Shown here: positions 27,315 through 28,699 of the stretch, piece after piece
Layout: each line of letters starts with the position of its first letter
Position numbering within the stretch: position 1 is the first letter of the stretch
Origin: Pelargonium nanum
Taxonomy: Eukaryota > Streptophyta > Magnoliopsida > Geraniales > Geraniaceae
Assembly: GCA_036897485.1 (NCBI GenBank)
Contig: JAYMTF010000885.1
Location: 1 to 28,699 of the forward strand
DNA length: 28,699 nucleotides
Direction of reading: 5' to 3'
The notes under the pieces: model-generated
What the model saw: the letters and a program-made list of their open reading frames with translations, nothing else
Databases searched by the model: none
Told to the model about the DNA's origin: nothing
Program-made: the position numbers and the translations under genes

Positions 27315-28699
27315 TCAATATCCATGGGCGTAACCCATTCGAGAACGGTAGTTTTGATGATTATAAGTAGAGCCTCCATAATCAACTGGCTTTATAACCA
27401 CAGCTTCTTGCCGTCCATCCTGCTCCTGTACTGCCCCAAATACAATCTCTTTCGTGTTCTCATAATTCTGCTCGTAGTAAGTATGCGGGGTGGATGAGTG
27501 ATACCGATTATGGTGCTGCTGTTTCTGCTGTTGATACTGCTGCTGCTGCTGCTGTTGTTTATGCTGTTGATTTTGTTGCTGATAGTCTCCATACCCGTTA
27601 TAGATTGCTCGACTCTGCCTCAGTTGATGCATCTTTTCTGCGTCCTTGGACATGAAAGGATAAGTTTTCCGTGGAGTGGGGTTCCTGGTCTCGATGGAGG
27701 GGGGTTCATCTTCGTCTGGTATCTCGAAACTCTCTTGCACTGGCCAAGGATTTGAATGCCTTAGCTGTTGCTGATGTTGCAGGCCTTGATACTGGTAGTT
27801 GTTTAGCTGCTTCTTTCTAAGACCGGGAAATATTCCTCCCAGAATGTCTATGGCGGATGCCCCCGTGTTGGCCAAAAATTTTGCAATTTTACCAAAGAAG
27901 CTTTCCTCTTGATTCTCCTGTTCATCTTCAGTCGGTATCAGAGGTGGCCTGACCGATTTTAGAGGCTTCTGATATTGACTTTGTTGAATGCTTGCTTTTG
28001 CCATGCCCTGATCCTGCATGAGTACAATAGCAGATAAGACAATATATATAGGAGACAGTAGGACTCAAAACAGAGCAAAAGGTTGAGTCGGGAGTTTAAA
28101 ACTATCGCTATACTGAACCTGTTGCAATCTAGGAATTGTTTGGGATGAAAAAGGCCGCATATCCTACCCTATTCGACTTGGCAAATGGAATTTGAAGTAC
28201 AAATTACAAAATGAACGATTTTTTTACTTGGCCCTCATGTTCGATGCTGATTTTCATTCCACCTCTCCAATTTTTATGCCATTTTCCAGAAACAAGAAAA
28301 AAAACAGCTTCAAATAGTTCAGCAGAAAATCATATGTTCAGCAAAGAGTACTTATCTTCAAACGAGTTAATATTTTATCCTAGATATTGGTTATGCCAAG
28401 ATAACACGAGACTACAAAATCAAGAGTGAATACTCACATTCTGGGAAGACACAATTGTCCCCACTCTACGTTGCAGCAATGCCAGCATGTAACCAAAGAA
28501 TCCAGCTGCAATGAGCACTGCAACCCCTGTAATAATGACAGAAGATGTTAAAGAAAGAACAGTAATTTTGATGAATATTTATGGAAAATGTATGAGATAT
28601 TAAATTTATACCAAGAGGAAAACCACTTCCATATTGATAAGCACAGTCATCAAAATGGAGTTGGATCTCACGGATAGCTTGGTTTCCTCTGTCTATGAC
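27315..28699 (-). CDS. NHL domain-containing membrane protein with Gln-rich tail, 3' part
   Basis: The gene runs off the right edge. Visible exons on the minus strand are 28699-28612 (open at the edge), 28526-28438 and 28013-27315, phase-consistent and GT-AG, giving 291 C-terminal residues. The first ends an NHL repeat (VIDRGNQAIREIQLHFDDC). The second encodes a transmembrane helix (AVLIAAGFFGYMLALLQRRV). The last encodes a cytosolic-type tail with QKPLKSVRPPLIPTEDEQE, ESFFGKIAKFLANTGASAID, PGLRKK, TPRKTYPFMSKDAEK, a Gln/His-rich tract, then EIVFGAVQEQDGRQEAVVIK and the end GYAHGY. This layout matches the plant NHL proteins like Arabidopsis At1g70280, a subfamily different from the neighbouring plus-strand NHL gene. 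Signal peptide and most propeller repeats lie outside the window. Role unknown. Confidence 0.93.
27537..27554 (+). repeat. (CTG)6, encoding polyglutamine on the minus strand
   Basis: Six perfect CTG units read as CAG codons in the NHL gene on the minus strand. They form the core of a Gln-rich tract of about 40 residues (about 27480-27605) interrupted by His, Lys, Tyr and Asn. Repeat length here is likely to vary between alleles. Confidence 0.9.
28027..28437 (-). other. Intron of the NHL Gln-rich-tail gene
   Basis: About 0.4 kb between the transmembrane-helix exon and the tail exon. The donor is AAT then GTGAGT, and the acceptor CATGCAG (the intron's last base is 28014). The 72-codon plus frame at 28211-28429 is not convincing. 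Confidence 0.7.

Overview
The window is nuclear DNA from a flowering plant, most likely a eudicot. It is AT-rich, has GT-AG introns, and its genes have unmistakable plant orthologues. I cannot name the species from sequence alone. I see no bacterial, organellar, CRISPR, rRNA or tRNA content.

Layout: (1) 1-448, minus strand: the 5' part of GATB, subunit B of the organellar glutamyl-tRNA(Gln) amidotransferase, running off the left edge. It has an in-frame TGA inside its predicted transit peptide. (2) 449-2199: a divergent intergenic region with a probable GATB leader intron and a small hAT-like MITE. (3) 2200-3429, plus strand: an intronless RING-H2 E3 ligase of the ATL46/ATL47 type. (4) 3430-6064: AT-rich intergenic DNA with two adjacent perfect palindromes, an AT microsatellite and a tiny poly-A retroposon flanked by 16-bp direct repeats. 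(5) 6065-22076, minus strand: the complete AP-1 clathrin adaptor gamma subunit. I resolved it into 18 exons that sum exactly to 877 codons plus stop, with 17 GT-AG introns. Its introns hold a Stowaway-type MITE, a tandem three-LTR TRIM-like element, two other MITE-like repeats, and a non-autonomous hAT element with a perfect 8-bp target duplication nested in an older repeat. (6) 22077-23808: the AP1G leader and upstream region with paired CCAAT boxes, then the next gene's promoter with a TGGGCY (site II) cluster. (7) 23809-26362, plus strand: a six-exon gene for a membrane-anchored NHL-repeat protein of 401 residues. (8) 27315-28699, minus strand: the 3' part of a second, different NHL-repeat membrane protein with a Gln-rich tail, running off the right edge and convergent with the first.

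The genes do not form one pathway; they are housekeeping neighbours: organellar translation, ubiquitin ligation at membranes, TGN/endosome clathrin traffic and two extracytoplasmic beta-propeller-type proteins. As I recall, Arabidopsis chromosome 1 has a similar order (NHL genes, gamma-adaptin At1g23900, ATL47 At1g23980), so part of the window may be ancestral microsynteny. I found no convincing novel biological system. The points most worth checking are the GATB stop codon, the frame-changing tandem acceptor in the first NHL gene, and the nested mobile elements in AP1G introns.
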